NCBI RefSeq assembly: GCF_000308535.1 | Contig: NZ_BAFW01000137.1 | Location: 1 to 38,072, forward strand | Direction: 5' to 3' | Origin: Nocardia cerradoensis NBRC 101014 | GTDB taxonomy: Bacteria; Actinomycetota; Actinomycetes; Mycobacteriales; Mycobacteriaceae | DNA length: 38,072 nt | Shown: positions 24,816 to 33,164 of the stretch, one piece after another | Numbering within the stretch: position 1 is the stretch's first letter | Layout of the letters: each line of letters opens with the position of its first letter | Made by a program: the position numbers and the translations under genes | Notes under the pieces: generated by a model | The model's database searches: none | Told to the model about the DNA's origin: nothing | Seen by the model: only the letters and a program-made list of their open reading frames with translations

Positions 24816-24850
24816 GCCGGGCCGGGCAGGGAACTCCTGTCCGGCCCGGC
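24816..24850. terminator. Strong bidirectional hairpin terminator
   Basis: A 15-bp stem (24816-24830 with 24836-24850, one G-U pair) has a 5-nt loop GAACT, followed by CTTTG. It serves the 31-codon ORF on the plus strand and lies just beyond the stop of the minus-strand WYL regulator. Confidence 0.85.
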
Positions 24851-24891
24851 CTTTGCGGCCGAACGGCACGGGCGGTCGCGTGCCGCGACCG

Positions 24892-25851
24892 CTATCCACC
24901 GGCCGCCCGGGTGAATCGGCCCGCCAGGGCCCGCAGATGTTCCACCAGTTCCGGCGGCGATTCGACCTCGAATTCCACATCGAGCATGCCGACCGCCAGG
25001 GCCACCAGAGCGTAGGAGTCCGAACCCATTTCGAGGCGGCAGGTGTGCTCGTCGATCGGGGTGACCAGACCCTCGATACGTCCGGCCAGTTGTCCCGCGG
25101 GAACGTGGACGCGCATGACCGAGCGGTACGGCCACATCGCGAAGCCCATGGTGCGACGGAGGTAGGCGACGACGTCGCCGTCCGGGGCCGGGCGGTGCGT
25201 GAAGCGGGGGCCGTTGGGGGTCCGCAGCGACATGCGGTCGACGCGGAAGGTGCGCCAGTCGGCGCGGTCGCTGTCCCAGCCGACGAGATACCACCGATGA
25301 CTCCAATGCGCGATGCGATGCGGCTCCACGGTGCGCCGGGTGCCCTCGCCCGCATGGCTGCGATAGTCGAAGCGCAGCGTTTCGGCGGCGCGAATGGCGG
25401 CGGAGATGGCGGTGAGCTGGCCGGCGTCGACAGCGGGGCCCGGATCGTAGCGGGGCGGCATGGCGACCACGGCGCCGCGCAGCGCGTCGACGCGGTGGCG
25501 CAGCCGGGCCGGAAGGACCTGCTCCATCTTGGTCAGCGCGCGCAGCGACGTCTCCTCGATGCCGGCGACATTGCCGGTGGTGTTGGTCTGCAGTCCGATC
25601 GTGACGGCCACCGCTTCGTCGTCGTCCAGCAGCAGCGGCGGAAGTGACGCCCCCGCGCCGAGACGGTAGCCACCCTCCGGCCCCATCACGCCGTGCACGG
25701 GATATCCCAACTCGCGCAGGCGTTCCACGTCGCGCCGGACGGTGCGAGTGGTGACGTCGAGTCGTTCAGCCAGCTCCGTTCCGGTCCAGTCGCGATGGGT
25801 CTGCAACAGCGACAGCAATCGCAACAGCCGCGCCGGCGTGGTTTCGGGCAT
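24892..25851 (-). CDS. WYL-domain transcriptional regulator (YafY-like)
   Basis: 319 residues from ATG 25851; an in-frame GTG (25869) is six codons earlier. The N-terminal helix-turn-helix is [46 protein letters not shown]. The middle [31 protein letters not shown] is usual in YafY-type proteins. The WYL region is [36 protein letters not shown], and the C-terminal WCX extension follows. WYL domains sense ligands or nucleic acids. It is divergent from the epoxide hydrolase gene, with a TAGGAC-N7-GTCCTA dyad between them that is its likely operator, so it probably controls that gene and itself. Confidence 0.92.
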   Translation of the reverse strand: MPETTPARLLRLLSLLQTHRDWTGTELAERLDVTTRTVRRDVERLRELGYPVHGVMGPEGGYRLGAGASLPPLLLDDDEAVAVTIGLQTNTTGNVAGIEETSLRALTKMEQVLPARLRHRVDALRGAVVAMPPRYDPGPAVDAGQLTAISAAIRAAETLRFDYRSHAGEGTRRTVEPHRIAHWSHRWYLVGWDSDRADWRTFRVDRMSLRTPNGPRFTHRPAPDGDVVAYLRRTMGFAMWPYRSVMRVHVPAGQLAGRIEGLVTPIDEHTCRLEMGSDSYALVALAVGMLDVEFEVESPPELVEHLRALAGRFTRAAGG

Positions 25852-25872
25852 GGATCGATCATCCCGCACGAG

Positions 25873-25891
25873 TAGGACCGTTTCCGTCCTA
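25873..25891. promoter_or_regulatory. Likely WYL-regulator operator
   Basis: TAGGAC-N7-GTCCTA is a perfect 6-bp dyad in the 61-bp gap between the divergent WYL regulator and epoxide hydrolase genes. A plus-strand TATACG box (25890-25895) overlaps its right arm, so binding could block that promoter. Confidence 0.62.
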
Positions 25892-25912
25892 TACGCGGTG
25901 GATGCTCATCTC

Positions 25913-27064
25913 ATGACCGATACGACGATCACCCCGTTCCGCATCGACATCCCGCAGGAAGACCTGGACGAACTGAACTTTCGGCTCGCACGTACCCGAT
26001 GGACCGATGCCCTGCCGGGTGTCGGCTGGTCCTACGGGGTCGATCGCGACTACCTGATCGATCTGGCCGAGTACTGGCGCACCGGCTACGACTGGCGCGA
26101 ACACGAGTCGAGATTGAACAAGGTCCCGCAGTTTCTCACCGAAATCGACGGTCAGACAGTGCATTTCATGCATGTCCGCTCTCCCGAACCGGACGCGACC
26201 CCGCTGATCATCACCCACGGCTGGCCCAGCACGCCCGCCGACTTCCTCGACATCCTCGGACCGCTGACCGATCCGCGCGCGTACGGCGGGGATCCGGCCG
26301 ACGCGTTCCACGTGGTGGCGCCGTCGGTACCGGGCTTCGGCTTCTCCGGTCCGACCCACGAAACCGGTTGGGACGTACCGAGAATCGCGCGCACATGGGC
26401 GACGCTGATGGAACGGCTCGGCTACGAACGCTACGGCGCCCAAGGGGGCGACTACGGCAGTCTCATCTCCCCCGCCCTGGGCCGGGTCGCACCGGACAAG
26501 GTGATCGGTGTGCACGTCAACGCGCTGGCCGACGCCGCCACCGCGACCGGATCCGGGCGGGAACTCGACGACCTGTCGGAAGCCGACCGCGCGAAGGCCG
26601 TCGCGAACCAGATGTGGTGGTACGGCCACAACGGTTACGCGACCCAGATGGCGTTGCGGCCGCAGACCATCGCCTACGCCCTCAACGACTCACCGGTCGG
26701 GCAGCTCGCCTGGAATCTCGAATGGTTCGTCGACTGGGATCCGACGGCCACCGACCAGGCGCCGGTCGATCGCGACATCATCCTGACCGACGTCACGACC
26801 TATTGGCTCACCGGCACCGCCGGTTCCGCGGCCCGGATCTACCGGGAGTCCGGAGCGTCGTGGGGCAGCAGACCCGCGCCGTCGGGCGTGCCCACCGCGG
26901 TCGCGAACTTCCGCGGCGATCGAGCCGTTCGCGGCTTGGCGGAGTCGGCCAACACGATCGTGCGCTGGAACGAGTACGCCGTGGGCGGCCACTTCGCTTC
27001 CCTCCAGGCGCCGGTGGAACTCGTCGCCGATATTCGCGAATTCTTCCGCTCGGTCGTCGGCTGA
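25913..27064 (+). CDS. Epoxide hydrolase family protein (EHN N-terminal domain)
   Basis: 383 residues from ATG 25913. The N-terminal domain [42 protein letters not shown] is the EHN domain of microsomal-type epoxide hydrolases. The alpha/beta hydrolase core follows: oxyanion [37 protein letters not shown], nucleophile Asp in [13 protein letters not shown], and the His base in [15 protein letters not shown] near the end. The cap Tyr residues expected for epoxide opening may lie in [10 protein letters not shown] and ITYWLTG-type positions. It hydrates epoxides or related compounds; the substrate is unknown. It is controlled, by context, by the divergent WYL regulator. Confidence 0.92.
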   Translation: MTDTTITPFRIDIPQEDLDELNFRLARTRWTDALPGVGWSYGVDRDYLIDLAEYWRTGYDWREHESRLNKVPQFLTEIDGQTVHFMHVRSPEPDATPLIITHGWPSTPADFLDILGPLTDPRAYGGDPADAFHVVAPSVPGFGFSGPTHETGWDVPRIARTWATLMERLGYERYGAQGGDYGSLISPALGRVAPDKVIGVHVNALADAATATGSGRELDDLSEADRAKAVANQMWWYGHNGYATQMALRPQTIAYALNDSPVGQLAWNLEWFVDWDPTATDQAPVDRDIILTDVTTYWLTGTAGSAARIYRESGASWGSRPAPSGVPTAVANFRGDRAVRGLAESANTIVRWNEYAVGGHFASLQAPVELVADIREFFRSVVG

Positions 27065-27100
27065 CCGACCGGGGTCGATTCCGGTGCGGAGGTAAATCGC

Positions 27101-27694
27101 TTATCCCGCAGCGGAATCGGTCCCCGGCGCGACCGCCCAAGCCCCCTCGATCATCGCGAAGATCTCGTCCACCGCGGCATCCGGATCGGCCGACTCGCGG
27201 GCCAGGGAGTAGGCGTCGATCACGAATCTGGCGATCGTCCGGCAGGCCGTCGGAGTGCGAGACAGTTCGGGGTCCGCCGCGATGGCCGTCGCCAGCGACT
27301 CTGCGTGCCGCAGCCGCATCGACTCTTCGTACTGCCGCAGAGCGGGTGAGTTGTCGATCATGCGCCAGATCGGATCGGCCCCTTCCGCCGTGCAATGGCG
27401 GACCAGCGCGAGAATTTCGCGCCGCAGCACCGGCATGAGCGGCTCCCCCGCCGCCCGGTCGGTCACCGCCCGGGTGAGGCGCTGTTCGAAGTCGTCGTCC
27501 CGCTCGAAAACCAGCGCTTCCTTCGAGGCGAAGTGGGAGAACAGCGTGGTCACCGCCACGTCGGCTTCGGCGGCCACATCGCGGATGCCGACCGCGTCGT
27601 ACCCGCGCTCGAGGAAGAGCCGCAGTGCGGTATCGGCGATCTTCTCGCGGGTCGCGGCCTTCTTCCGCTCACGACGTCCGGTCGGCGCAGTCAC
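27101..27694 (-). CDS. TetR-family repressor
   Basis: 197 residues from GTG 27694. The N-terminal helix-turn-helix is REKIADTALRLFLERGYDAVGIRDVAAEADVAVTTLFSHFASKEALVF, a textbook TetR domain. The C-terminal ligand region (LVRHCTAEGADPIWRMIDNSPALRQYEESM to FAMIEGAWAVAPG) is all helical. The gene is divergent from the quinone oxidoreductase gene with 70 bp between starts. That gap holds a 17-bp tandem repeat and a CTAAC-C-GTTAG dyad, the probable operator. It likely represses that oxidoreductase until a small hydrophobic inducer binds. Confidence 0.92.
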   Translation of the reverse strand: MTAPTGRRERKKAATREKIADTALRLFLERGYDAVGIRDVAAEADVAVTTLFSHFASKEALVFERDDDFEQRLTRAVTDRAAGEPLMPVLRREILALVRHCTAEGADPIWRMIDNSPALRQYEESMRLRHAESLATAIAADPELSRTPTACRTIARFVIDAYSLARESADPDAAVDEIFAMIEGAWAVAPGTDSAAG

Positions 27695-27708
27695 CTCTGG
27701 ATGCTATC

Positions 27709-27748
27709 AACTATGAAAAGCTAACAACTACAAAAAGCTAACCGTTAG
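27709..27748. promoter_or_regulatory. TetR operator region with 17-bp tandem repeat
   Basis: Two 17-bp units (27709-27725 and 27726-27742) match at 15 of 17 positions and each ends in AAAAGCTAAC. The second runs into a perfect dyad CTAAC-C-GTTAG (27738-27748). The block is AT-rich against GC-rich flanks and fills the gap between the divergent TetR and oxidoreductase genes. Confidence 0.62.
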
Positions 27749-27764
27749 TGTTATTGTCGGCCGC

Positions 27765-28658
27765 ATGAAGAAGGTGAGCTTCGCCGAGTTCGGCGGCCCG
27801 GAAGTCCTGGACCTCGTAGGCGCCGAGGAGCCGCACGCGGGCCCCGGCCAGATCCGCATCGCCGTGCGTGCCGCGGGTGTGAACCCCGTCGACTGGCGGA
27901 TTCGCGAAGGACAGTTCCAGCAGGCCCATCCACTCGAGTTGCCCGCCGGAGTCGGACAGGACGCGGCCGGCGTCGTGGACGAAATCGGCGAGGGTGTAAC
28001 AGGTTTCGCGATCGGTGACGCCGTATTCGGCGAGGGTTCGAGCACCTACGCCGAGTTCGCGGTGCTGTCGGGATGGGCGCCCATGCCCGACGGGCTCGCG
28101 TTCGAGGAAGCGGCCGGCTATCCGTCCGTGGTGGAGACGGCATTGCGCATCATCGACCAGGTGGGCGCGCGGCCCGGGCATACACTGCTGGTCAGCGGCG
28201 CGTCCGGCGGAGTCGGATCGGCGGTGCTCCAGATCGCGCGCGAGCGCGGCATCACGGTGATCGGCACGGCCGGGGCCGCGAACCAGGACTACCTGCGCAG
28301 CCTCGGCGCCCTCGCCACCACCTACGGCGAGGGCTGGGTCGAGCGAGTGCGCCGACTCGGCCGCGTCGACGCGGCCCTCGACCTGGCCGGTTCGGGAGTC
28401 ATCGCCGAACTCGTCGAGCTGACCGAAGATCCGCAGCGGGTGATCACCATCGCCGACCTCGGCGCACCGGAGTTCGGCGTCCGATTCTCCGGCGTAGCGG
28501 GAAGCATGCCGGACGCACTCGGTGCGGCCGCCGACCTCATCGCGCGAGGGAAGCTGCATATTCCGGTCGAGAAGACGTACACCCTCGCCGAAGCCGCCGC
28601 GGCACACGTCGACAGCCAGGCCGGACATACCCGCGGGCGACGAGTCATCGTCGTGTGA
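27765..28658 (+). CDS. Quinone oxidoreductase / MDR-type alcohol dehydrogenase
   Basis: 297 residues from ATG 27765. MKKVSFAEFGGPEVLDLV is the usual opening of zeta-crystallin-like NADPH:quinone reductases. VRAAGVNPVDWRIREG and GQDAAGVVDEIGEGVTGFAIGDAVFG form the catalytic domain, which lacks the zinc-ligand Cys/His set. The Rossmann fold is TLLVSGASGGVGSAVLQIARERG. KLHIPVEKTYTLAEAAAAHVDSQAGHTRGRRVIVV is the standard end. It probably reduces quinones or enones with NADPH. It is controlled by the divergent TetR. Confidence 0.92.
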   Translation: MKKVSFAEFGGPEVLDLVGAEEPHAGPGQIRIAVRAAGVNPVDWRIREGQFQQAHPLELPAGVGQDAAGVVDEIGEGVTGFAIGDAVFGEGSSTYAEFAVLSGWAPMPDGLAFEEAAGYPSVVETALRIIDQVGARPGHTLLVSGASGGVGSAVLQIARERGITVIGTAGAANQDYLRSLGALATTYGEGWVERVRRLGRVDAALDLAGSGVIAELVELTEDPQRVITIADLGAPEFGVRFSGVAGSMPDALGAAADLIARGKLHIPVEKTYTLAEAAAAHVDSQAGHTRGRRVIVV

Positions 28659-28772
28659 CCATTCGAGAGTCGCAGCAGCTCGGGTGGTGGCGGGCGTATC
28701 GTGTCCCATCTGCGGGAACCGTTCCCCGACAACGCGATAGCCCTCGCGATACGGTTGGAGGCAAGGGAACCC

Positions 28773-29690
28773 ATGACTTCCAGGCACGACGGCGACACCT
28801 GGGATCCGGCGACCAGCGTCGGCTCGACCGCCACCATGGCCGCCGCAGCGCGGGCAATCGCGACCCGCACGGATCCGGAACTCATCGACGACCCGTTCGC
28901 CGAACCACTCGTCCGGGCGGTCGGGATCGATCTCCTGACCCGGCTCGCGACCGGCGAGACACCTCCCGGCGACTTGGTCGAACAGGTCTGGATCGATATC
29001 GCCAAGATACGCACCAAGTTCTACGACGAGTTCTTCCTCGAGGCGACGAGGGCGGGCATCACGCAGGCCGTGATTCTGGCTTCGGGGTTGGACTCTCGTG
29101 CGTATCGCCTGCCGTGGCCGAGCGGGACCGTCGTCTACGAGGTCGACCAGCCGCAGGTCGTCGAATTCAAGACCCGCACCCTGGCCGAGCTGGGCGCCGC
29201 GCCCACCGCCGACCGTCGCGCGGTCGGGGTCGATCTGCGCGACGATTGGCCCGCCGCCCTGTGCACCGCCGGATTCGACCCGGCGCGGCCGACCGCGTGG
29301 AGCGCCGAAGGGCTGCTGGGCTATCTGCCACCCGAAGCACAGGATCAGCTGCTCGACAGCATCACCGGCCTCAGCGCACCCGGAAGCCGGATCGCCACGG
29401 AAAGCAGACCAAACCCGCGCCCGGGCGACGACGACACGACGAAACAAGGCCTGCACCGCATCTCGGACCGCTGGCGCGCCCACGATTTCGACACCGACAT
29501 GACGACGCTGCGCTATTTCGGAGAACGCAACGAGGCAGCCCCCTACCTCACCGACCACGGCTGGACACTCACCGGAGCCACCATCCGAGACCAATTGGCA
29601 GCCAACAACCTTCACCCTCTGCGCGACGACGACATGCACATGGGCGACACCCTCTACGTCAGCGGCACGCTCGACCAGATCAGCAACTAG
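28773..29690 (+). CDS. LCM-type SAM-dependent methyltransferase
   Basis: 305 residues from ATG 28773 with AAGGGA upstream; the frame is open from 28701. The family hallmarks are all seen: [44 protein letters not shown] region [34 protein letters not shown] (SAM-binding GLD), [29 protein letters not shown] and [19 protein letters not shown]. Members of this leucine-carboxyl-methyltransferase-like family are greatly expanded in mycobacteria and nocardiae, mostly with unknown substrates. It is followed by the yefM-yoeB remnant. Confidence 0.93.
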   Translation: MTSRHDGDTWDPATSVGSTATMAAAARAIATRTDPELIDDPFAEPLVRAVGIDLLTRLATGETPPGDLVEQVWIDIAKIRTKFYDEFFLEATRAGITQAVILASGLDSRAYRLPWPSGTVVYEVDQPQVVEFKTRTLAELGAAPTADRRAVGVDLRDDWPAALCTAGFDPARPTAWSAEGLLGYLPPEAQDQLLDSITGLSAPGSRIATESRPNPRPGDDDTTKQGLHRISDRWRAHDFDTDMTTLRYFGERNEAAPYLTDHGWTLTGATIRDQLAANNLHPLRDDDMHMGDTLYVSGTLDQISN

Positions 29691-29737
29691 CACCGGCCGG
29701 GCCGGCGCCGAAGACGCTCTCGGTGGCGTTCGTCGCG

Positions 29738-29884
29738 GCGACTCACCCTGCGCCAACATCTGTTTTCGCTGGTGCAACAGGTCAACGACGACCACGACAC
29801 GGTCACCGAGAACATCGGTTGATCTACTACGTGACCGAGACCGAGACCGTCATCATCGGTGTGGGCGGTCACCACGACGATTGA
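29738..29884 (+). pseudogene. Decayed yefM-yoeB toxin-antitoxin remnant
   Basis: One frame (29748-29820) reads LRQHLFSLVQQVNDDHDTV, matching the YefM/Phd antitoxin core (LFxLxxQVNDDHxPV). In another frame the same DNA runs on as REHRLIYYVTETETVIIGVG and ends GHHDD with a TGA at 29882-29884. That matches the C-terminus of YoeB toxins (EHRLVYxV ... ARYHYxD). About 60 antitoxin and 60 toxin codons are missing between them and no intact ORF remains, so this looks like a deletion scar. The short length keeps the call tentative. Confidence 0.6.
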
Positions 29885-29948
29885 CGACCCGAGCGTGACG
29901 ACGAATTCTCGCCAGCAGACCGTCATATCGACCGCCAAGATCGTGAGC

Positions 29949-30365
29949 ATGTCAGCGGATGTGATGGCCACCTTGCAAGCCTTCTACGCGGCCGAAGCGG
30001 CCTATCTCACCGAGGGCGCCGAGTTCGGGGAGATGGCTCGGCACCTGGCATCCGATGTGGTCATGTACCAAGCGGCGAGTCTGCCCTACGGCGGTGAATG
30101 GCACGGACACGACGGCTTCCGGAAGTTCATCGCCGCGATGGGCGACAGCTGGGACGGTTTGTGGTTCGACGAACAGCAGTTCCTCAGCGACGGCGACCGG
30201 GTGGTCGTCCACAGCCGTGGCCGGTTGCGGGCGCGCCGCACCGGTCGCGAACTGAAAACCTCACTGCTGCAATGGATCAGCTTCCGAGACGGGCTGATCA
30301 CCGAGTTCCGGCCCTACTATCACGACACCTCGGCCGTTCTGGCCGTTCTGGACGAGCAGGGATAG
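29949..30365 (+). CDS. SnoaL-like (NTF2-fold) protein
   Basis: 138 residues from ATG 29949; a GTG two codons earlier (29943) is possible and neither has a clear Shine-Dalgarno sequence. The NTF2 cone fold is shown by ATLQAFYAAEAAYLTEGAEFGEMARHLASDVVMYQ (helices and first strand), GGEWHGHDGFRKFIAAMGDSWDGL, and the closing strands VVVHSRGRLRARRTGREL, LLQWISFRDGLITEFRPYYHDTSAV. Polyketide cyclases and many small isomerases share this fold; catalytic residues are not clear. It converges on the sigma-factor gene, which carries its own SnoaL-like domain. Confidence 0.85.
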   Translation: MSADVMATLQAFYAAEAAYLTEGAEFGEMARHLASDVVMYQAASLPYGGEWHGHDGFRKFIAAMGDSWDGLWFDEQQFLSDGDRVVVHSRGRLRARRTGRELKTSLLQWISFRDGLITEFRPYYHDTSAVLAVLDEQG

Positions 30366-30371
30366 GTACGG

Positions 30372-31313
30372 TTACCACGATTCGATCAGCGGGGCATCGT
30401 GGTCCTGCCGCCGCCACTCCTCGGTGAGGCGGCCGAGCCGGTGCCGGGCGGCGATGCCGCGCACACCCGCGATCTTGTCCTCGCGCACCTCCAGGATCAG
30501 CACACCCACGACGCGATCGTCGAGCGTGGCGAGCATGGCCGGGCAGCCATTGACCACCGCGGCATGGATGGCGGGCGAGCCACCGGCGAGTTTGCGCTTG
30601 GCCGGAGACGGTTTGAAGCCGGCCCGCACCGCGCCGGCGATCCGCTCCGGCGTCGCGTACCGGATGAGTTTCGCGGCCCATCCCAGGCCGGCGCCGTCGG
30701 AGACGCCGGTCGCGTCGGCGGTCAGCAACGCCACCAGCCGTTCGGTCCGGCCCGAGGAGGCGGCGGCGACGAACGCCTCGACGATGCGGCGCGCGGATGC
30801 CCGGTCGGTCTCGCTGGTCGTGCCGGCGGCGGCGATTCGGCGCCGTGCCCGGTGCAGATATTGCTGACTCGCCGATTCGGTGATGTCGAGGATGTCGGCC
30901 GTCTCGGCATGGCTGTACGAAAACGCTTCGCGCAGTACATAAACGGCGCGTTCGATCGGCGACAGGCGCTCCATGAGCATGAGCACCGCCAAGGTCACCG
31001 ATTCGCGCTGCTCGACGGTCTCGGCCGGACCCAGCATCGGGTCGCCGTCGAGCAGCGGTTCGGGCATCCAGGCGCCGACCGCGCGTTCGCGCCGCGCCGC
31101 CGCCGACCGGAGGCGGTCGAGCGCCAGATTGGTGACGACCTTGGTCAGCCACGCCTCGGGTACCTCGACGAACTCCCGGTCGGCCGCCTGCCACCGCAGG
31201 AACGCGTCCTGCACCGTGTCCTCGGCGTCGGCGGCCGAGCCGAGCAGACGGTAGGCGAGCGAGGCCAGCCGATTCCGGCTGGCCTCGAAACGCGCCACGG
31301 TGGCGGTGTCCAT
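30372..31313 (-). CDS. sigJ: ECF41-group sigma factor (SigJ-like)
   Basis: 313 residues from ATG 31313; a GTG two codons upstream (31319) is possible. Sigma region 2 is FEASRNRLASLAYRLLGSAADAEDTVQDAFLRW. Region 4 is LMERLSPIERAVYVLREAFSYSHAETADILDITESASQQYLHRARRRI. From about residue 175 there is a SnoaL-like extension (RIVEAFVAAASSGRTERLVALLTADATGVSDGAG) that in ECF41 factors replaces an anti-sigma factor and tunes activity. The gene starts 10 bp after the flavoprotein gene on the same strand. ECF41 factors are typically co-encoded with a carboxymuconolactone decarboxylase, oxidoreductase or epimerase, which they regulate. Confidence 0.92.
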   Translation of the reverse strand: MDTATVARFEASRNRLASLAYRLLGSAADAEDTVQDAFLRWQAADREFVEVPEAWLTKVVTNLALDRLRSAAARRERAVGAWMPEPLLDGDPMLGPAETVEQRESVTLAVLMLMERLSPIERAVYVLREAFSYSHAETADILDITESASQQYLHRARRRIAAAGTTSETDRASARRIVEAFVAAASSGRTERLVALLTADATGVSDGAGLGWAAKLIRYATPERIAGAVRAGFKPSPAKRKLAGGSPAIHAAVVNGCPAMLATLDDRVVGVLILEVREDKIAGVRGIAARHRLGRLTEEWRRQDHDAPLIESW

Positions 31314-31323
31314 GAGCACGACC

Positions 31324-32514
31324 CTATGCGGCGACCACGCGCGGTGAATGCTCGAGGGCGGCGGCCGCGCGGTACTTGTGACTCGGCTTTCCGAAGGTCG
31401 GGTGGCTCAGGGACCAGGCGGCGGTGTCGAGGATCGTCGACTTGACGCGTGCGGCCGTCCGTCCGCACAGGGCCCACGACTTCGCGTGCGCGTCGCCGCC
31501 GACCAGCTGGAAGATCCCGTCCTTGCGGCCGAGGCTGATGTGGTTGCCGACGTACGACAGCGAGGTCGTCGCGATCTTGCGCCCGGTGCGGTCTCCGATG
31601 ATCGCCGCGGTCGCCTGCATAGCGGTGAATCCGGCCGACGCACAGGACATCGGCAACGGCTGGCCGTTCTCGCCGATGACGAAGACACTGTCACCGGCGA
31701 CGTAGACATCCGGATGCGACACCGACCGCATCTGACGGTCGACCGTGATCTGACCGTTGGCGATCACCTCGAGGCCGCTCGCGGCGGCGATCGGGTGCAC
31801 GGCGAAACCCGCGGCCCACACGGTCGCGTCCGAGGTGAAAACGGTGCCGTCGATGGCGACCGCGGCGTCCTTCTCGACGCGCCCGATCGTGGTGTGTTCG
31901 TGTACCGAGATATCGAATCGCTCGAACGCGCGCAGCAGGTGCCGGCGAGCCTTCGCGCCCAGCCAGCCGCCGAGCTCGCCGCTGGTGACGAGACCGACGC
32001 GAAGCCCCGGGCGGGATTCGGCGAATTCGGTGGCGGCCTCGATCGCCGTCAGGTTTCCGCCGACGACCAGCACCTTCCCGTCTCCGCCCAACTCGTCGAG
32101 GCGGGTCCGCAGGCGCAGCGCGGACGGCCGCGCGGCCACGTGGAAGGCATGTTCGTGGACGCCGGGAACACCCTGATCGGCGGCGGTGCTGCCGAGCGCG
32201 TACACGAGCGTGTCGTATCCGAGTCGGTCGATGGCGTCGCCGTCGGCGACCGTGACCGTCCGGTCCTCGACGTCGACCGCGGTTACTCGCGCCACTCGCA
32301 ACCGGACGCCCGTACCCGCGAAGACCTCGTCCAGCGGTCGGTGGCGCAGCTCCTGCCCGGCAGCGAGCTGATGCAGCCGCAACCGCTCGACGAAATCGGG
32401 TTCGGCATTGACGACCGTGACCTCGAAATCATCCGGGTGCAGTTGGCGGGCCAGGTATCCGGCGGAGAAGGCTCCGGCATATCCGGCCCCGAGAACGACG
32501 ATGCGGTGCTTCAT
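31324..32514 (-). CDS. NDH-2-like FAD-dependent oxidoreductase
   Basis: 396 residues with GACAGGAGCGAACC before the ATG. The FAD fold is RIVVLGAGYAGAFSAGYLARQL. The second, NAD(P)-binding fold is KVLVVGGNLTAIEAATEFAE. The FAD-pyrophosphate motif is HPDVYVAGDSVFV near the C-terminus. This is the pyridine-nucleotide-disulfide superfamily without the redox Cys pair, nearest to type II NADH dehydrogenases and the AIF/FSP1-like branch. A C-terminal membrane-binding helix is not obvious. It is the oxidoreductase partner expected beside an ECF41 sigma factor, and a promoter fitting ECF41 lies upstream. Substrate and electron acceptor unknown. Confidence 0.9.
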   Translation of the reverse strand: MKHRIVVLGAGYAGAFSAGYLARQLHPDDFEVTVVNAEPDFVERLRLHQLAAGQELRHRPLDEVFAGTGVRLRVARVTAVDVEDRTVTVADGDAIDRLGYDTLVYALGSTAADQGVPGVHEHAFHVAARPSALRLRTRLDELGGDGKVLVVGGNLTAIEAATEFAESRPGLRVGLVTSGELGGWLGAKARRHLLRAFERFDISVHEHTTIGRVEKDAAVAIDGTVFTSDATVWAAGFAVHPIAAASGLEVIANGQITVDRQMRSVSHPDVYVAGDSVFVIGENGQPLPMSCASAGFTAMQATAAIIGDRTGRKIATTSLSYVGNHISLGRKDGIFQLVGGDAHAKSWALCGRTAARVKSTILDTAAWSLSHPTFGKPSHKYRAAAALEHSPRVVAA

Positions 32515-32545
32515 GGTTCGCTCCTGTCTGGTTCGCGTGTTCCCT

Positions 32546-32573
32546 GAACGAGACAGGGCGCGAATTCCTGACA
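32546..32573 (-). promoter_or_regulatory. Candidate ECF41 (SigJ) promoter
   Basis: On the minus strand TGTCAGG (32573 to 32567) is followed after exactly 16 bp by CGTTC (32550 to 32546). The described ECF41 consensus is TGTCACA, 16 bp, CGTC. It lies 32 bp upstream of the flavoprotein ATG, which suits autoregulation of the flavoprotein-sigJ operon. Confidence 0.6.
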
Positions 32574-32581
32574 GGAACGAA

Positions 32582-32597
32582 GGTGATGTGGGTCACC
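32582..32597. promoter_or_regulatory. CRP-like site next to the ECF41 promoter
   Basis: GGTGATGTGGGTCACC fits GTGA-N6-TCAC and lies eight bases upstream of the -35 element. The outer arms are perfect, but the centre is not TA. Dual control of the sigJ operon by a CRP-family protein is possible. Confidence 0.35.
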
Positions 32598-32609
32598 GTC
32601 GAGGTTCGA

Positions 32610-32945
32610 TCAGCCCTTGTTCGCCGGTTCCGTGAGCTCGGCAGGTCGTCCCCCGCGCTGCGCCCGGATGCTCGCCTGCCATTTCTCGAAGTCCGCGCGC
32701 ATCACAGAGATCTGACGTTCGATCGCTTCCTGGGTGTCCGACCACCAGCTCTGCGCGGCATCCCGAAGTTCCCCCGCCGTCTTCTCGAACTCGTGCCCCT
32801 CGTGTTCGAGAGTCGTGGTCAGCTTTTCCCGCTGAGCCTGCAATGCGGCACGGCTCTTGTCCCGCGCCCCGGCGGAGGAGTCTTCGAACTGCTTCACCCG
32901 GACCGCGAGATCCATCAGTGATTCCGACAACGGTTTCATATTCAT
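32610..32945 (-). CDS. Small coiled-coil hypothetical protein
   Basis: 111 residues from ATG 32945, preceded by GGAGAGGGC. The whole protein is predicted helical with heptad character: SLMDLAVRVKQFEDSS, RAALQAQREKLTTTLEHEGHEFEKTAGELRDAAQSWW, and AIERQISVMRADFEKWQASIRAQRG. It is rich in Lys/Glu/Gln, has no signal peptide and no metal or catalytic motif. A cytosolic oligomer or scaffold is suggested. It is transcribed toward the flavoprotein-sigJ operon but is separated from it by the ECF41 promoter. Divergent from the 65-residue ORF. Function unknown. Confidence 0.72.
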   Translation of the reverse strand: MNMKPLSESLMDLAVRVKQFEDSSAGARDKSRAALQAQREKLTTTLEHEGHEFEKTAGELRDAAQSWWSDTQEAIERQISVMRADFEKWQASIRAQRGGRPAELTEPANKG

Positions 32946-33164
32946 GCCCTCTCCAAGCGGTGCGATCCTCGGCTGGATCCCGGTTGTCGCTGTCCAGCGT
33001 TGCCGCTTCGCTCGGCCGGACCAAGGGCAGAACGTCCTCTGATGTCCCGCGCTGGAGATGCCCTTCGACCCGGGCCGGATCCTCGCGGAAGCGCAGGTGG
33101 GAATGCTCCGGCCGGCACCGGGTATGCGCGGGGCAAGAACAGTCGTCCGATGAGGAGTAGTCCG

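Noticed and set aside
27738..29795. A 685-codon minus-strand open frame
   Set aside because: It is antisense to the quinone oxidoreductase and methyltransferase genes, both of which have clear family motifs; high G+C keeps shadow frames open.
28073..29884. A 603-codon plus-strand frame ending in the YoeB-like segment
   Set aside because: Only its last about 25 codons resemble a protein family; the rest is an out-of-frame reading of the oxidoreductase and methyltransferase genes.
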